From: Urophycis tenuis
Lineage: Eukaryota; Chordata; Actinopteri; Gadiformes; Phycidae
Reading direction: 5' to 3'
NCBI GenBank assembly: GCA_036785325.1
Contig: JAXIVH010000014.1
Location: 931,566 to 995,565 of the forward strand
Length of the DNA: 64,000 bases
Position numbers and translations under genes: made by a program. The notes below the pieces were generated by a model. That model had not been told where the DNA came from. It did not search any database and saw nothing but the letters and a program-made list of their open reading frames with translations. Positions 38,834 through 47,330 of this stretch are shown in pieces (the first letter of the stretch is position 1; each line of letters opens with the position of its first letter).

Positions 38834-40596
38834 AATCACACTCTCTTTAGGTCATTTATGTTTCCAGGAATCCAAAAGATGCAATGGTGTCCTACTTTCA
38901 CTTTGCAAAATCCATGAAGAGTCTGGAGGACGCAGAACACTTAGACAAGATGCTTGACAACTTCTTCAGCGGAAGGAGTAAGTTATTCAAGTCAAGACAA
39001 GCAGGAAATTATACTTTTGATTGATGATTATTTTTTATCTGTTGAACATCTCTCTATCCGATGTTGACTGTTTTAAATTTGTATGTCAACCAGTGATTGG
39101 AGGCTGTTGGTTTGACCATGTTAAAGGATGGTACACCAATCAGGACAAGTACAACATCTTATTCATCCACTATGAAGACATGATCAAGGTAATCAACTTG
39201 TGATTAATCAACTTGTTCTCTTACTGTAGCGTCACACCAAAACATTAATTGGCCTGCTGCTCGCTGCCAGTCATTCAAGCAGTGCTGCAGACTTTCAGCT
39301 ATTGAATACATGGTAACACATTTGCAATCAACTTGAATTTAGTCTACTTATGAATCGGAATCATATTGATATAATCATATTGTATGTTTTCACATACAAG
39401 GACTTTTTCCTGGTTCTTCTCTCGGTACATGCACAATACAACATAAATGAACATCGTGTTTGTGTCCCACATGCGGACATTGTACACATTGCTGCTCGTA
39501 GCTAGCGCTCATTGGAAAGCAATGGGCGTTGGCCGCTTTTCCTGCTCATTCGTCTTTTGGTGTGACTGTACGGCTAGGACCTGAGATCCGTGGTTGTGCG
39601 TCTGTGTGAGTTTGTTGGCAAGAATCTGCCAGATGCCGCCATTGATGCCATCGTTGAGAAGGCTACCTTCAACAACATGAAACAAGATGACAAGGCTAAC
39701 TACAAGCCCATACTCGCCGGCCTCAATGAAAAAAAGGGCAAATTCCTGAGGAAAGGTAAATAGAACTCAGTGTGACAACAGCTGCTCTCAATGGGATAAA
39801 ATATAGAAAACTCTTATTTTTCTACTAGTGATCCATTCTATACTGTCATATTCCTAAAAGGTTTCTCTCATCCTTCTACAGTTGTAAAATAATTTTAAAA
39901 TGTTTCTTATTTTACCACAATTAATATACACAAAGGGTTTCAAACAAGTTGCACAGATAGGATTACAAACCACATGGAAGATATACTGACACAAAGTGAT
40001 GTTTTCTAGCTAGTATTATGCTGTGTTTTCTTACATTTATATTTTCTTTAACACTTGTGAACTTTAGACCTATCTAAATTGTATTCATTCAAGATCCGTA
40101 CCTGGTGTTGCTGAAATTCATCCTGATTCAGTATGCCAGGATCTATGAATATGCTCATGCTCTATGAATAGGCAGTTACAAATAGTTACAAATAGTGATT
40201 AAAGTGCCACCCTTTAGGCTACTAAATCTTTCTGCAAAACTCATAGACTTCTGCATGAATACAGTCGGGAGTAAATTTTTCTCTGCATGCACAACATCAA
40301 TGCCGCGAGCAGGAAGATCAATTTGGTCTTTTCAAATACATTCATAGGTTGGCAGCGAAGAGACTAGATTCACTTTTGTTTTGTAACTAAAAAGTGTTGA
40401 ATAATTGTAATTATTTTCTACTATTGGTCACACTTTAGTAACCCAATTTTATGGTGTTTCCCTGTCAGGTACCATCGGTGACTGGAAGAATTCCCTGACG
40501 GTCGCACAGAGTGAGCGGTTTGACATAGTCTACAACGAAAGAATGAAGGACCTGCAGCTGAATTTCACCTGGGATATTTCCGAAATCCAGCAGTGA
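28427..40596 (+). CDS. Cytosolic sulfotransferase, copy 1 (SULT family, SULT3-like)
   Basis: The enzyme transfers sulfate from PAPS to hydroxyl or amine groups of small molecules in the cytosol. Six coding exons: 28,427-28,592, 29,490-29,698, 38,851-38,977, 39,094-39,188, 39,578-39,755 and 40,469-40,596. Phases agree and there is no stop, giving 300 residues, the normal family length. Visible motifs are TFPKSGT (5'-phosphosulfate loop, residues 51-57), CSHLQEH with catalytic His109, SRNPKD and SYFHF (3'-phosphate binding, from residue 130), and RKGTIGDWKN (PAPS loop, about residues 257-266). The LTVAQSERFD segment favours SULT3 (amine sulfotransferase-like), but the subfamily is not certain. 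Intron 2 is about 9.1 kb, filled with LINEs, against about 0.96 kb in copy 2. Exon 5 encodes KPILAGLNEKKGK where copy 2 has a form one residue longer. Confidence 0.9.
28965..29218 (-). mobile_element. tRNA-derived SINE (copy B), in intron 1 of sulfotransferase copy 1
   Basis: Reverse-strand copy of the SINE at 7,615 and 51,135: GGGGCAGCCGCGGCCTACTGG head at 29,218 running down to CCCTTGCGGGATCAAAATAG near 28,982, then a (TTC)n tail at 28,960-28,976. It is antisense to the host gene. The box B-like GATTCGAACCC is visible. Confidence 0.88.
29817..31942 (-). mobile_element. Degenerate LINE with restriction-like endonuclease (R2-type), copy A
   Basis: Read on the minus strand, reverse transcriptase begins near 31,900 (FRPISLLTVEGKVFF) and continues through DLHVVFMDLANAFGSVPH (near 31,630), WARMKVKPSKLKSISIVKGK and RGISGIDRSGLPG (to about 31,079). 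The zinc-knuckle/endonuclease part lies at 30,620-29,839: WSMEASRIRFMIGATYD, CKVSLSQGRYTWRHNQVLK, then LVYFMELTVPWED and VRPVEVGCQGFVA. This order fits R2-like LINEs with a C-terminal restriction-like endonuclease. The element is dead: there are frameshifts, an in-frame stop after VPWED, and the segment 30,625-31,078 is flipped. It sits antisense in intron 2 of sulfotransferase copy 1. Confidence 0.8.
30625..31078 (+). mobile_element. Inverted internal segment of the R2-type LINE
   Basis: On the plus strand this segment encodes LWCLQFGLLPRLMWPLMVYE, then KVEKLERLINSFIRKWLGAPSCL, then TGRKWKPKEAVQQAQAALRHRDIVGQ up to EEIHRHEEMVR. That is the connector between reverse transcriptase and the endonuclease domain. 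The flanking parts of the same element are on the minus strand. The minus-strand frame breaks at SGLPG (about 31,079) and resumes at QGQWVNWES (about 30,620), exactly where the flipped segment's ends should join. A clean inversion of about 450 bp explains this. Confidence 0.85.
31965..32385 (-). mobile_element. Fragment of the same R2-type LINE, copy B
   Basis: On the minus strand it reads GLGLCAGNPAWSKATAVERRKL, then NWESVEKRRLKLKDLWSIEASRIRF and CKVSLSKGRYTWHHNQV. It matches copy A at 30,270-30,620 and part of the flipped segment, but here the two parts are joined in normal orientation. It has lost about 480 bp relative to copy A after HHNQV, then resumes at a TTGTCCTTAACAGGAACCGC block also present near 29,817. 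It abuts the reverse-transcriptase end of copy A. Confidence 0.8.
32395..35260 (-). mobile_element. Degenerate L2-like LINE (endonuclease and reverse transcriptase remnants)
   Basis: On the minus strand, an apurinic-type endonuclease remnant lies at 34,600-34,000: KLYIAVMYHPLGPFHDFFNKMDALLS..LVVLGNVNIQPEK, then THRARNQLDLVFTSS and SVSDHHFAAFSLPL. A reverse-transcriptase C-terminal part lies at 32,900-32,400: ISECLADISSWTTVHQLKLNLAKTELLFIPG and ASRTARNLGVILDNQLPW. The middle is missing and replaced by about 0.9 kb of other DNA (32,950-33,870), including a TGCGTACGCA-containing repeat. Frameshifts are numerous. Domain wording matches L2/CR1-group elements of fish. Confidence 0.75.
35630..37080 (-). 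mobile_element. CR1/Rex1-like LINE, 5'-truncated
   Basis: On the minus strand: RVLFFEFSMAFNTLQPGLLGEKM, then GRPQFVRL, CVSDRVVSNTGAPQGTVLSP and LFTLYTSDFNYC, with the catalytic region read as FFDDSAIVG in the next frame (normally F/Y-x-DD). NHLQLNGTKTNELIVDLRR, YKYLGVYFKNKLDRTRNTEAIYKKGQS and CWGSEMKVADTNRLNRLIKRA follow. The 3' end carries the CACTTTAATGATCCCTGAGGGAAATTG block near 35,640, typical of these elements. One frameshift near 36,650 separates the two long open frames. It is antisense to the sulfotransferase. Confidence 0.8.
37090..38832 (+). mobile_element. L2-like LINE, 5'-truncated, with (TTA)n tail
   Basis: Sense-strand reverse transcriptase: ITPVLKKPG, then SNLRPISNLPFISKTLEKTVATQLHSHL in shifted frames, DTISHPILLSRLSSIGLS, GVPQGSVLGPLLFIIYLLPLG and FGDD at the catalytic site (usually Y/F-A-DD). 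It continues with a long intact C-terminal frame: LQLNCNKTEILLLGT, LGVILDSTLSF, LRNINRLRPSLTPHT, LVTSRLDYCNSLLFGLPLKSL and LHWLPVTHRITYKLLL. It ends GGCGCTTTTAAATAAAATGCA followed by about 20 TTA triplets. That end is typical of fish L2 elements. The long frame (to 38,679) suggests this is the youngest LINE in the nest. Confidence 0.85.
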
Positions 40597-40771
40597 GCTA
40601 AAGCCCTCAACCGTCTTTGTGAAGATGGCCTTCACCAAAGCTTTTCATATTTCAATAACACTTGATTGATTTCCACAAAATACAAAAAGTATAGTTTCAT
40701 TGAATTATCTATGGGCATTGTAATAATAATTGCTTACCAGAATTAACGAATGTATTGCCCTGGTTAATGCC

Positions 40772-40777
40772 AATAAA
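40772..40777 (+). terminator. Polyadenylation signal of sulfotransferase copy 1
   Basis: AATAAA lies 175 bp after the stop codon, within TTAATGCCAATAAACA. A closely similar block (TTAATACACACCAATAAACA) stands at a similar distance behind copy 2, so the 3' UTR was duplicated together with the gene. Confidence 0.7.
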
Positions 40778-41247
40778 CATCTCCACTTTGATTAACAAAG
40801 AAAGTGTACAATGTATATGATGTTACAAAATTGCTGCCAAAATGACACAATTAAGATAAGTAGTATGGGTGTTTGTCATGGATGTATAAACAGTAAAAAC
40901 TGGATGCTGTTCCAAAAAGGGATGCCCATTATTTTTGACAAAACGTGTTTACTCATCTCTCATACATCTCATTGAACTGTGAGATTTATCCATATAGAAT
41001 AGAATTATTCAATGACTAGCATAATCCACCTAGTCATAACACCTTTCAATTAAAGAGACATTGAAAGACACAGAGTCATAGCACATTGGGATGTAACACT
41101 TTACCTGTCTCACTGTAGTTAATCGGCCCGCTCTGATCTAGCTTCTATGACCCATCCATGCCACTTTGCCAGGAACTTAAAATAATTTAGGCCGGTTGCG
41201 CGCGCATCAATTTAGGCCCGTTGCGTGGGCAGCAAGGTAACAGAAGG
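40778..41247. other. Spacer after sulfotransferase copy 1
   Basis: Nothing coding is seen. The only structure is a short imperfect duplication of an (A)ATTTAGGCC(G/C)GTTGCG motif near 41,187-41,226. The left end of the SWIM-ORF element may lie here, but no terminal repeat could be matched to the right side. Confidence 0.5.
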
Positions 41248-41724
41248 ATGGTGGAGATAAACAGCTTGTCAGCTGAGCAAGGGGATTATCACAAAAGATT
41301 GTGAATGTTACCTTAACAAGTTATCTTTGACAAATGGTGTCCCACTTCCAGATCCATGTTATATTGATGAGTGGGTTGAAGACGTTAGTAAGTGGCCAAA
41401 TATACAGTGGCCGGATATATATACCTATTTAGTTCAGAAACCAAGCGTGTACACCAGAGAGAAATTACAAGCCTGTAAATCAGTGGATGCTTATGAATAC
41501 GTTGTCTGTGGTCACAGACAGGGCGTCAAATACCATGACATAGACTCAGAGTTTTGTGTTTTAAAATCAGATATTCTCCCAAGTCAAAGACAAGGACACA
41601 AGACAACGATGTATGAAGCTTGGGTTATAATCAACCAATGAGAAAATTACATCCTCACAGCGAATTGCACCTATATGGCGGGGTAAGTAACCTAGCCTAT
41701 TGTTTGGTGTTGTAGACTAGTAGA

Positions 41725-42144
41725 CCGTGAGCCAGGGCCTCAAAATATGGAAACCGTTACCGAAAAAGTGGCAAAGGCTACCATACCTTTTCTGAAAGCC
41801 TGGAATCTCAGCTTTTCAATGATGTATGATGGCCATCTGACAAGAGTAGCTGTTTTGAGTTATCACATATAATGTAAACTAAGGTTGAAAAAATAATGCA
41901 TATAAATCAATCAGAAACCTGACATAGCTGAAAATCTATATTGGACATATCGGAATATTTATTTTTTTTATATTTGGTATCATTTTAAAGTGGAGACTCT
42001 GAACTTTCATTTAAATCCTTTTGTGAACATTTTGGATAAGTTGGAGATTCCAGGCTTTGAACATTTTGGAGATTCCAGGCTTTCAGAAAAGGTATGGTAG
42101 CCTTTGCCACTTTTTCGGTAACGACCAACCCCTCTGGCTCACGG
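41725..42144. mobile_element. 420-bp MITE with about 80-bp inverted ends
   Basis: The left end CCGTGAGCCAG... and the right end ...CTGGCTCACGG are mirrored. Most of the next 70 bp is also mirrored, including an exact arm with TTACCGAAAAAGTGGCAAAG and AAGCCTGGAATCTC. Next to the right arm the GAGATTCCAGGCTTT block is duplicated. Long, well-matched arms suggest recent activity. The target duplication is unclear. It sits in the intron of the SWIM pseudogene. Confidence 0.85.
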
Positions 42145-42200
42145 ACTATAGCTAACAGATAGCTAACAGTTCAGAGGTACGTTTCCCAAGACCATAGTAA

Positions 42201-42590
42201 AGGGTAAAGGGGCATTTAGCAGACACTTTCGTCCAAAGCGACTTCCAATCAGTACATTTATGGGGTTCGACATGGGGATTAGGTTAATTGGTGTCTCTAA
42301 ATTGACCATAGGTGTGTATGTGAGTGTGAATGGTTGTTCGTCTATATATGTTAGCCCTGTGATAGGCTGGCGACCTGTCCAGGGTGTACCCCGCCTCTCG
42401 CCCGTTGCAGCTGGGATTGGCTCCAGCCCCCCCGCGACCCTTGTAGAGGATAAGCGGTTTCGATAATGGATGGATGGATGGACATGTGGACAGTTGGAGG
42501 AGGGGGATCAAGGGGATCGAACTGCCGACCCTACGGTTAGTGAACGACCTGCTCTGTCCACCCGCTCTACCACTGAGCTACTGCTGCCCC
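42201..42590 (-). mobile_element. tRNA-headed SINE (V-SINE-like), interrupted
   Basis: On the minus strand the head is GGGGCAGCAGTAGCTCAGTGG with box A TAGCTCAGTGG and box B GGTTCGATCC. The end is the GTCGCTTTGGACGAAAGTG / CTGCTAAATGCCCC block. A complete-looking relative lies at 57,801-57,989. The element is split at 42,275-42,480 by another insertion. It is a SINE and not a tRNA gene. Confidence 0.85.
42275..42480 (+). mobile_element. RTE-type retroposon 3' end with (ATGG)n tail
   Basis: The insertion runs from GGGATTAGGTTAATTGG to GATAAGCGGTTTCGATAATGG and a short ATGG tail. It is flanked by the 6-bp repeat GACATG at 42,269-42,274 and 42,481-42,486. GGCTGGCGACCTGTCCAGGG and CTGGGATTGGCTCCAGCCCC are hallmark blocks of a very common fish repeat thought to share the 3' end of RTE-clade LINEs such as Rex3. 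It is inserted inside the SINE, so it is younger. Confidence 0.8.
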
Positions 42591-42861
42591 ATAGTTGCTA
42601 ACTAAGTTATCAAGTATGTTTATTGTGTTATTTTGAAATTTCAGGCTTGGGTCATGTTGCAGCCATGCAGCTGCAATATTATTCAAGGTTGAGTTGTATG
42701 TTGGGATGGAAAGGACAGAGAAAGCAAAGGTTACTTCTGGGGTGTGCATGTGGAAAGATATCAGCAGGAAAGAAGTCAAACCTGCTCCATTGAGGGAAAT
42801 CAGCGTCCATGAACCAAAGAGGCTAGGCAAGGCAACTTCCAGCAGCTTCAACATATGCTAG

Positions 42862-43497
42862 GAAGAGTAGTATCACTCCCAGAGGTGTGTAATAGTTGAC
42901 AGAGCCTAGAAAAGTTTCCTTTTGCCATCATGCATTTAATTAATTCTCCGGATTCTCATGATTTCTCCTCAGTGTTTTGACACCATAATAGCCTGAGAAG
43001 GGTGCTACATGTTACTACACACTCTCTCAACCACCCATACTGGTACCCACACTCTCACACACACAACCAGTCCCCCCTCCCACACCCCACAACCCCCCCC
43101 CCCCAACAGCCCACAATTAACATGGCATATGATATTTCATAGTCTGCATTCCATACAGCCCAGTTCTAAAACAAACACAGCATCCCAAACACCAAACTAT
43201 TTTGTATTGCACACTGCCCTATTCTAAATAATTTATATTGCTCACTGCCCTATACTAAACACTGCCCTACACTAAAAATCAATTGTTGAATGTTGCACTT
43301 TTGGTGTAGGAGAATGTCGATTGTTGCAGCTCCCCTTTCAGTTTTACATTTTCTGCTCGTAGTGTGTCAAACTGTATCTCAGGTTCAGATCATCGTATTA
43401 TCTCTTTGGAACTGGGATGTCTTCTTCTGGGATGTCCTCCTTAGCTTAATATAGAAAAGTGAAAAATTACCCCATGCTGCAACCAATGGAAACAAAT
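42862..43497. other. Spacer between the SWIM pseudogene and the hAT element
   Basis: No open frame with recognisable content. A CA/CACTC-rich stretch (43,015-43,075) and a C-run (43,096-43,105) are present. The phrase GCCCTA(T/C)(A/T)CTAAA recurs near 43,218-43,275. Confidence 0.5.
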
Positions 43498-43505
43498 ACA
43501 TACAT

Positions 43506-44305
43506 TAGGGATGCAAATTATCGAGTAATTCATTAATCGATAGTTGTTTCATCTTATCGATCGATGATCGATTAATTGATAAGCGGCAATTTTTCTGAGA
43601 ACCTGAATTTCCCTACTATATACATGACATAAAATGCTATCTTCCTTATGATATAAAGAAAAAATGCAAATCATATTCCTTAATCAAAGATTTATTCTGG
43701 GCTCACTTGAGGGCAGGGAATAAGATTTTGATAGAATATCAAACATATTCTGAATAGAAAATATCAGAATCATCAATATCAGAAAAGTAAATACAGTCTC
43801 ACATGTGGACGATTAGCAGCATTTATAATCCCCCTTAAACTGGGAAATGTGACAATATCACAATAACATTAGTAGACCAGGACTGGATTGTCGTAGCTCT
43901 TGATTGATTGTAGGCTGACAGGAACCACACGCTGCTTGTAGCATGGCTGAATGTGACATATTTAGGTGGTAATTCAGCGAAGTTGTGGAGTTGTTGTACC
44001 TTAAAATGCTTCCACATATTGTGCATTTGGCGTCTTTGTCGTCATTAATTAACTTAAAGTGACTCCAAACTGCACTCCGTCTTGCCATCTTCATCCTGTC
44101 AGTGTACCACTTCTCGTTTGTTTGTTGTTGTCGCTTCGCTTGTGTTCCCGCGTGTGCGTCAAGTACGTCTAGCGTCAAGCGCGCCCTTACAAAGACTAGC
44201 GGGGAATTACGGGTTCAAAACGCAATTAATTGCAAGTAATTTATTTTAATCGAGTAATTTCTTATCGATAATTAATCGATAATCGATTAATTGTTTGCAT
44301 CCCTA
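43506..44305 (-). mobile_element. hAT transposon fragment with BED zinc finger, intact ends
   Basis: The 800-bp element starts TAGGGATGCAAA and ends TTTGCATCCCTA. Both ends carry repeated ATCGATTAAT blocks. It is flanked by the 8-bp direct repeat ACATACAT (43,498-43,505 and 44,306-44,313), though the right side lies in an (ACAT)n run. The minus strand encodes a BED zinc finger (44,090-43,940): SAVWSHFKL, KCTICGSIL and LNYHLNMSH supply the C-x2-C and H-x(3-5)-H ligands. The catalytic domain is deleted, so the copy is non-autonomous. Confidence 0.88.
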
Positions 44306-44373
44306 ACATACATACATACATAAACAAGGCTTCCAGTAAAATCAAAGAGTAGCCTAGGCTAAATAAACCTTAC

Positions 44374-44566
44374 CCGATATAAAGTGGGCGCCACAGACAC
44401 GAGCATTTCTGATGATGTCCTCATTCCAGTCGACACGTTTAATCGCATGCAGCCACAGACGCCGTCGGTTGCTCTGAAATGGTCGTAATCCTTTAGGTAT
44501 CCTATAAAACTTTAGGATACCGGAGGAATAACTATTCGTACAACCGTATACGCAACAACCAGACAT
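44374..44566 (-). pseudogene. THAP-domain exon, probably transposon-derived
   Basis: Starting at 44,566 on the minus strand it encodes MSGCCVYGCTNSYSSG, LKFYRIP, RRRLWLHAIKRVDW and ARVCGAHFISG. This is a near-complete THAP domain: C-x4-C near the start, the invariant Trp, then C-x2-H. A GTAAGG donor follows at 44,373. THAP domains occur in host factors and in P-element and other DNA transposases. No downstream exon was found on this strand, and a hAT insertion lies just beyond it. It faces the SWIM pseudogene. The exon itself has no stop, so a live host gene is possible but less likely. Confidence 0.6.
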
Positions 44567-44863
44567 GTTGATGCTGGGAACAGTTTTTATCCACGTTTAA
44601 ATGCTTGGTAAGTAGCCTGTCCCATTAAGAATGCATTGGGAAGCTTACTACTTCTGTTGCCGTGGGGGCGTTCCAACTATTTGATCAGGTGTGCTCAAAA
44701 TGGGTCTATTACATGATCTTTAATCTTAAATAAAAAAATGTCTACTTATGACTCAATCTTATAATAATGTATATTTAAATGGCAAATCACAAGATGAATC
44801 TAGCATCAACACAAAGTAAAAATTATATTGTGCAATAAATACTATTCATCTATTCATACTATT

Positions 44864-45680
44864 TAGGGCTGTACCGATTAACATATTAATCGGTACGACT
44901 AATCAACTAATGCTTTAATCGGCAACTAATTTTTAGATAAAAATTAATCGGTTTTTAAATGTGAATTCATCTTTTGTTTTATTTTGAGTTTTAAATGCGC
45001 AGAGCAGTTGCTCTTTTTCGGGTCGTGCGAGAGGGCATTCAGCACGGCAGGACTGGTTGTAAACAAACTGCGGTCTTCCCTAAACCCGGAGAACGTCAAC
45101 ACCCTCATCTGCTTACAGAATTGGCTTAAGAGGGACATGAAATAATAATCCCAGGTGAGAATTTTCTATTTCATTTAATTTTGGCATAATTGTTGTGATA
45201 AATATTGGTAACGTTAGGGCAATTATTTTATGTTTGTTATTGACTGGTAGGTGACCGTGCAGGTACAGAGATTGAGAAGCTTTTGAAAAGCACGGCAGCA
45301 CAAAATTATGTGATGGTTATTCTGGTGCTAGCTATCTGTGATTGAAAACATTAGTGGCCGCGTTGATGTCGGTTAGTCAAACTACTAATCCCTTGTCTAC
45401 TTTCAGGGTTCGAAAGAGACGGAGAGCGAGATGGAGAAGCTTTCGTCAGAAGAGATACTTCTTTTTTTTCTGTCAAAAGAAGCTTCAATAAAAATGTTTT
45501 GAAAGTGATAAACAAAATCTGCATTAGTAATATTCTTTCGTTAAGATAAGTATGCTCCGCGGTCAATGGAACGTCAAAATTAATTGGAATGAACGGGTTT
45601 AAAATCGATTAACCGACCGATTATTCCAACTAATGGAAAAAAATTAACCAACTACATTTTTTAATCGGTCGACAGCCCTA
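44864..45680 (+). mobile_element. Second hAT element with remnant of transposase C-terminus
   Basis: The ends TAGGGCTGTACCGATTAA and TTAATCGGTCGACAGCCCTA are imperfect inverted repeats. Inside, 45,026-45,145 encodes CERAFSTAGLVVNKLRSSLN followed by PENVNTLICLQNWLKRDMK and a stop. That is the hAT C-terminal dimerisation region. The rest of the transposase has been lost. The flanking 8-mers ATACTATT and CTACTACA agree at 5 of 8 positions, so the duplication is old or absent. Confidence 0.8.
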
Positions 45681-46916
45681 CTACTACAGTCCTACTATTC
45701 ATTAAATCCATTAAGAGCATGGCAAATTATCGAAAATCTAATCCAGTAAAAGCATTAGATCAGGGGTGTATCGGTGTTATTAATTACTAAAATATTGATT
45801 TGTTTCTGTGGATGTGAAAATGAAAGGGAATGCTTATGATCACAATGAAAATGATCTTGGAATTTCAATGAAACTGCGATTTTAAACAATGCTGCATGTA
45901 CTTTTTAGACAATCCCTAAACATCTGCAGGGAAAGCTCATCACAGCTCTACATTCAAAGCTGTTTATTAGGCAAGTGCTGCATGCAGTGCTCAACTATTC
46001 TTATTTTTAGGCTTTATTATACTTTATTTACTATTCCCTACAAACGTTGAGACCTTACTTCTTCCACATTTCTTTTCCCTTAGACTCCTTTTCAAATTTA
46101 AATTGTTAGTATTTGCTTTAAACCCTGTGCTATCATTGTTTTTATTTATATTTTTTACGTTATTATATATAAGTCAATGGGAGGACGGCTTTGCCATTCT
46201 TCACTTCCACTTAAACTATTTCAGACTTCCTAACTCATCACATTTAGCTCAGAACTCAGAAGGAACTTTATTGCCAAGTAGATATGCACCTACGAGGAAT
46301 TTGTCTTTGTGGTTCATGCGCAACAGTAAACAATGAACAATCAACCAACATCAACAACAATAGACAATACAAACAACAAGCAACACAATCAGGTAGTTGA
46401 GCATACATACTAGTGTAAATACTAGTTATACTAGTTTCATACTAATATCATTAAGTACAAGGCGCTGAACATAGCAGCCCACTGCTCCTATGTACCCTTG
46501 GATGGGTCAAATGCAGTGAACAAATTTAATTCCCATATCGAAAAAAAAAACTGAGAATGACCTATAAAGACCGAAAGGTCCTCTCTTCTTCTACCAATAC
46601 AACTCTGCATCATTGTAGTTCTGGTAGGCCTGCTGCTAGTTTCATCAGTCTCGTTATGAGATGATGCGCCAAAGACAAATTACTTTGATTTGCTGTTTAC
46701 TTTTGATTTCTCCATCGACGCAACTTTTTACAGTGAACCTCTCCACCGAAAACTTATTTTTAATGCCATCAATATTTCAAATGAACCCGTTCATGTTGAC
46801 AGCACTACTGTGACAACAAAAGCATCTGATGTAAATTAAATGAATCTATTTCCTCATTAGACATTTACATTTAGGGCATTTAGGAGACGCTTTAGCAGAA
46901 TCTTTTTTTCTTTTTT

Positions 46917-46952
46917 CTTGTTCTGGTGACTGCTTGCAGTCACCAGAACAAG
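46917..46952. repeat. Perfect 17-bp palindrome
   Basis: CTTGTTCTGGTGACTGC (46,917-46,933) and its exact reverse complement (46,936-46,952) are separated by TT. It directly follows a V-SINE core fragment and a T-rich run. Confidence 0.9.
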
Positions 46953-47035
46953 CAAACCAATTGCTAGGTTAACTATTGCCAGTAACATCTCAGACGTAAC
47001 ATGCTTGAGCCTAAGTGCTAACTTACAATGAGCAA

Positions 47036-47330
47036 TTATAAAGTGCTATAGAGCATGATGGTAGGGTTTTTATTGTGTTGGGGTGTTGGGTGGGGGAGCG
47101 GTAGAAGATATGCAGGGTTCAGGTGAACTCTGAACAAAGTGAGTCTCTTCCAGAAGATGGGGAGTGACTCTGCCCTCCTTCCATTGGCAGGGAGCTCGTT
47201 CCACCACTGTGTCATAACGGAGAAGAGATGTGATTTCGCCGTCCGACCCTTTCCTCCTTTTAGTGATGGAGGTACCAGTCGACCAGCTGTTAGATGAGCG
47301 GAGTGCTCGAGCAAGGGCTTGGGGTTTCAC
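47036..47330 (-). mobile_element. C-terminal fragment of an L2-like LINE
   Basis: The minus strand encodes LVPPSLKGGKGRTAKSHLFS, then WWNELPANGRRAESLPIFWKR and FRVHLNP, the standard C-terminal phrase of fish L2-type reverse-transcriptase proteins. A short frameshift (two overlapping frames) makes it inactive. Confidence 0.7.

Larger units (their letters stand above)
41248..42861 (+). pseudogene. Broken SWIM-finger ORF, probably transposon-derived
   Basis: Exon 1 (41,248-41,682) encodes MVEINSLSAEQGDYHKR, then after a frameshift near 41,300 LNKLSLTNGVPLPDP, WVEDVSKWPNIQWPDIYTYLV and VLKSDILPSQRQGHKTTMYEAW. It has an in-frame TGA at 41,639 and then YILTANCTYMAG. The donor GTAAGT joins in phase to exon 2 (42,645-42,861): LGSCCSHAAAILFKVEL...CMWKD...VKPAPLREISV. 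The spliced NCTYMAGLGSCCSH is a SWIM zinc finger (CxCx(n)CxH) whose second cysteine has become tyrosine. The same protein type occurs in many copies in fish genomes, often next to a YqaJ-type nuclease domain, which is not seen here. Frameshift, stop and lost zinc ligand mark it as dead. The intron is packed with younger transposons. Confidence 0.75.
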
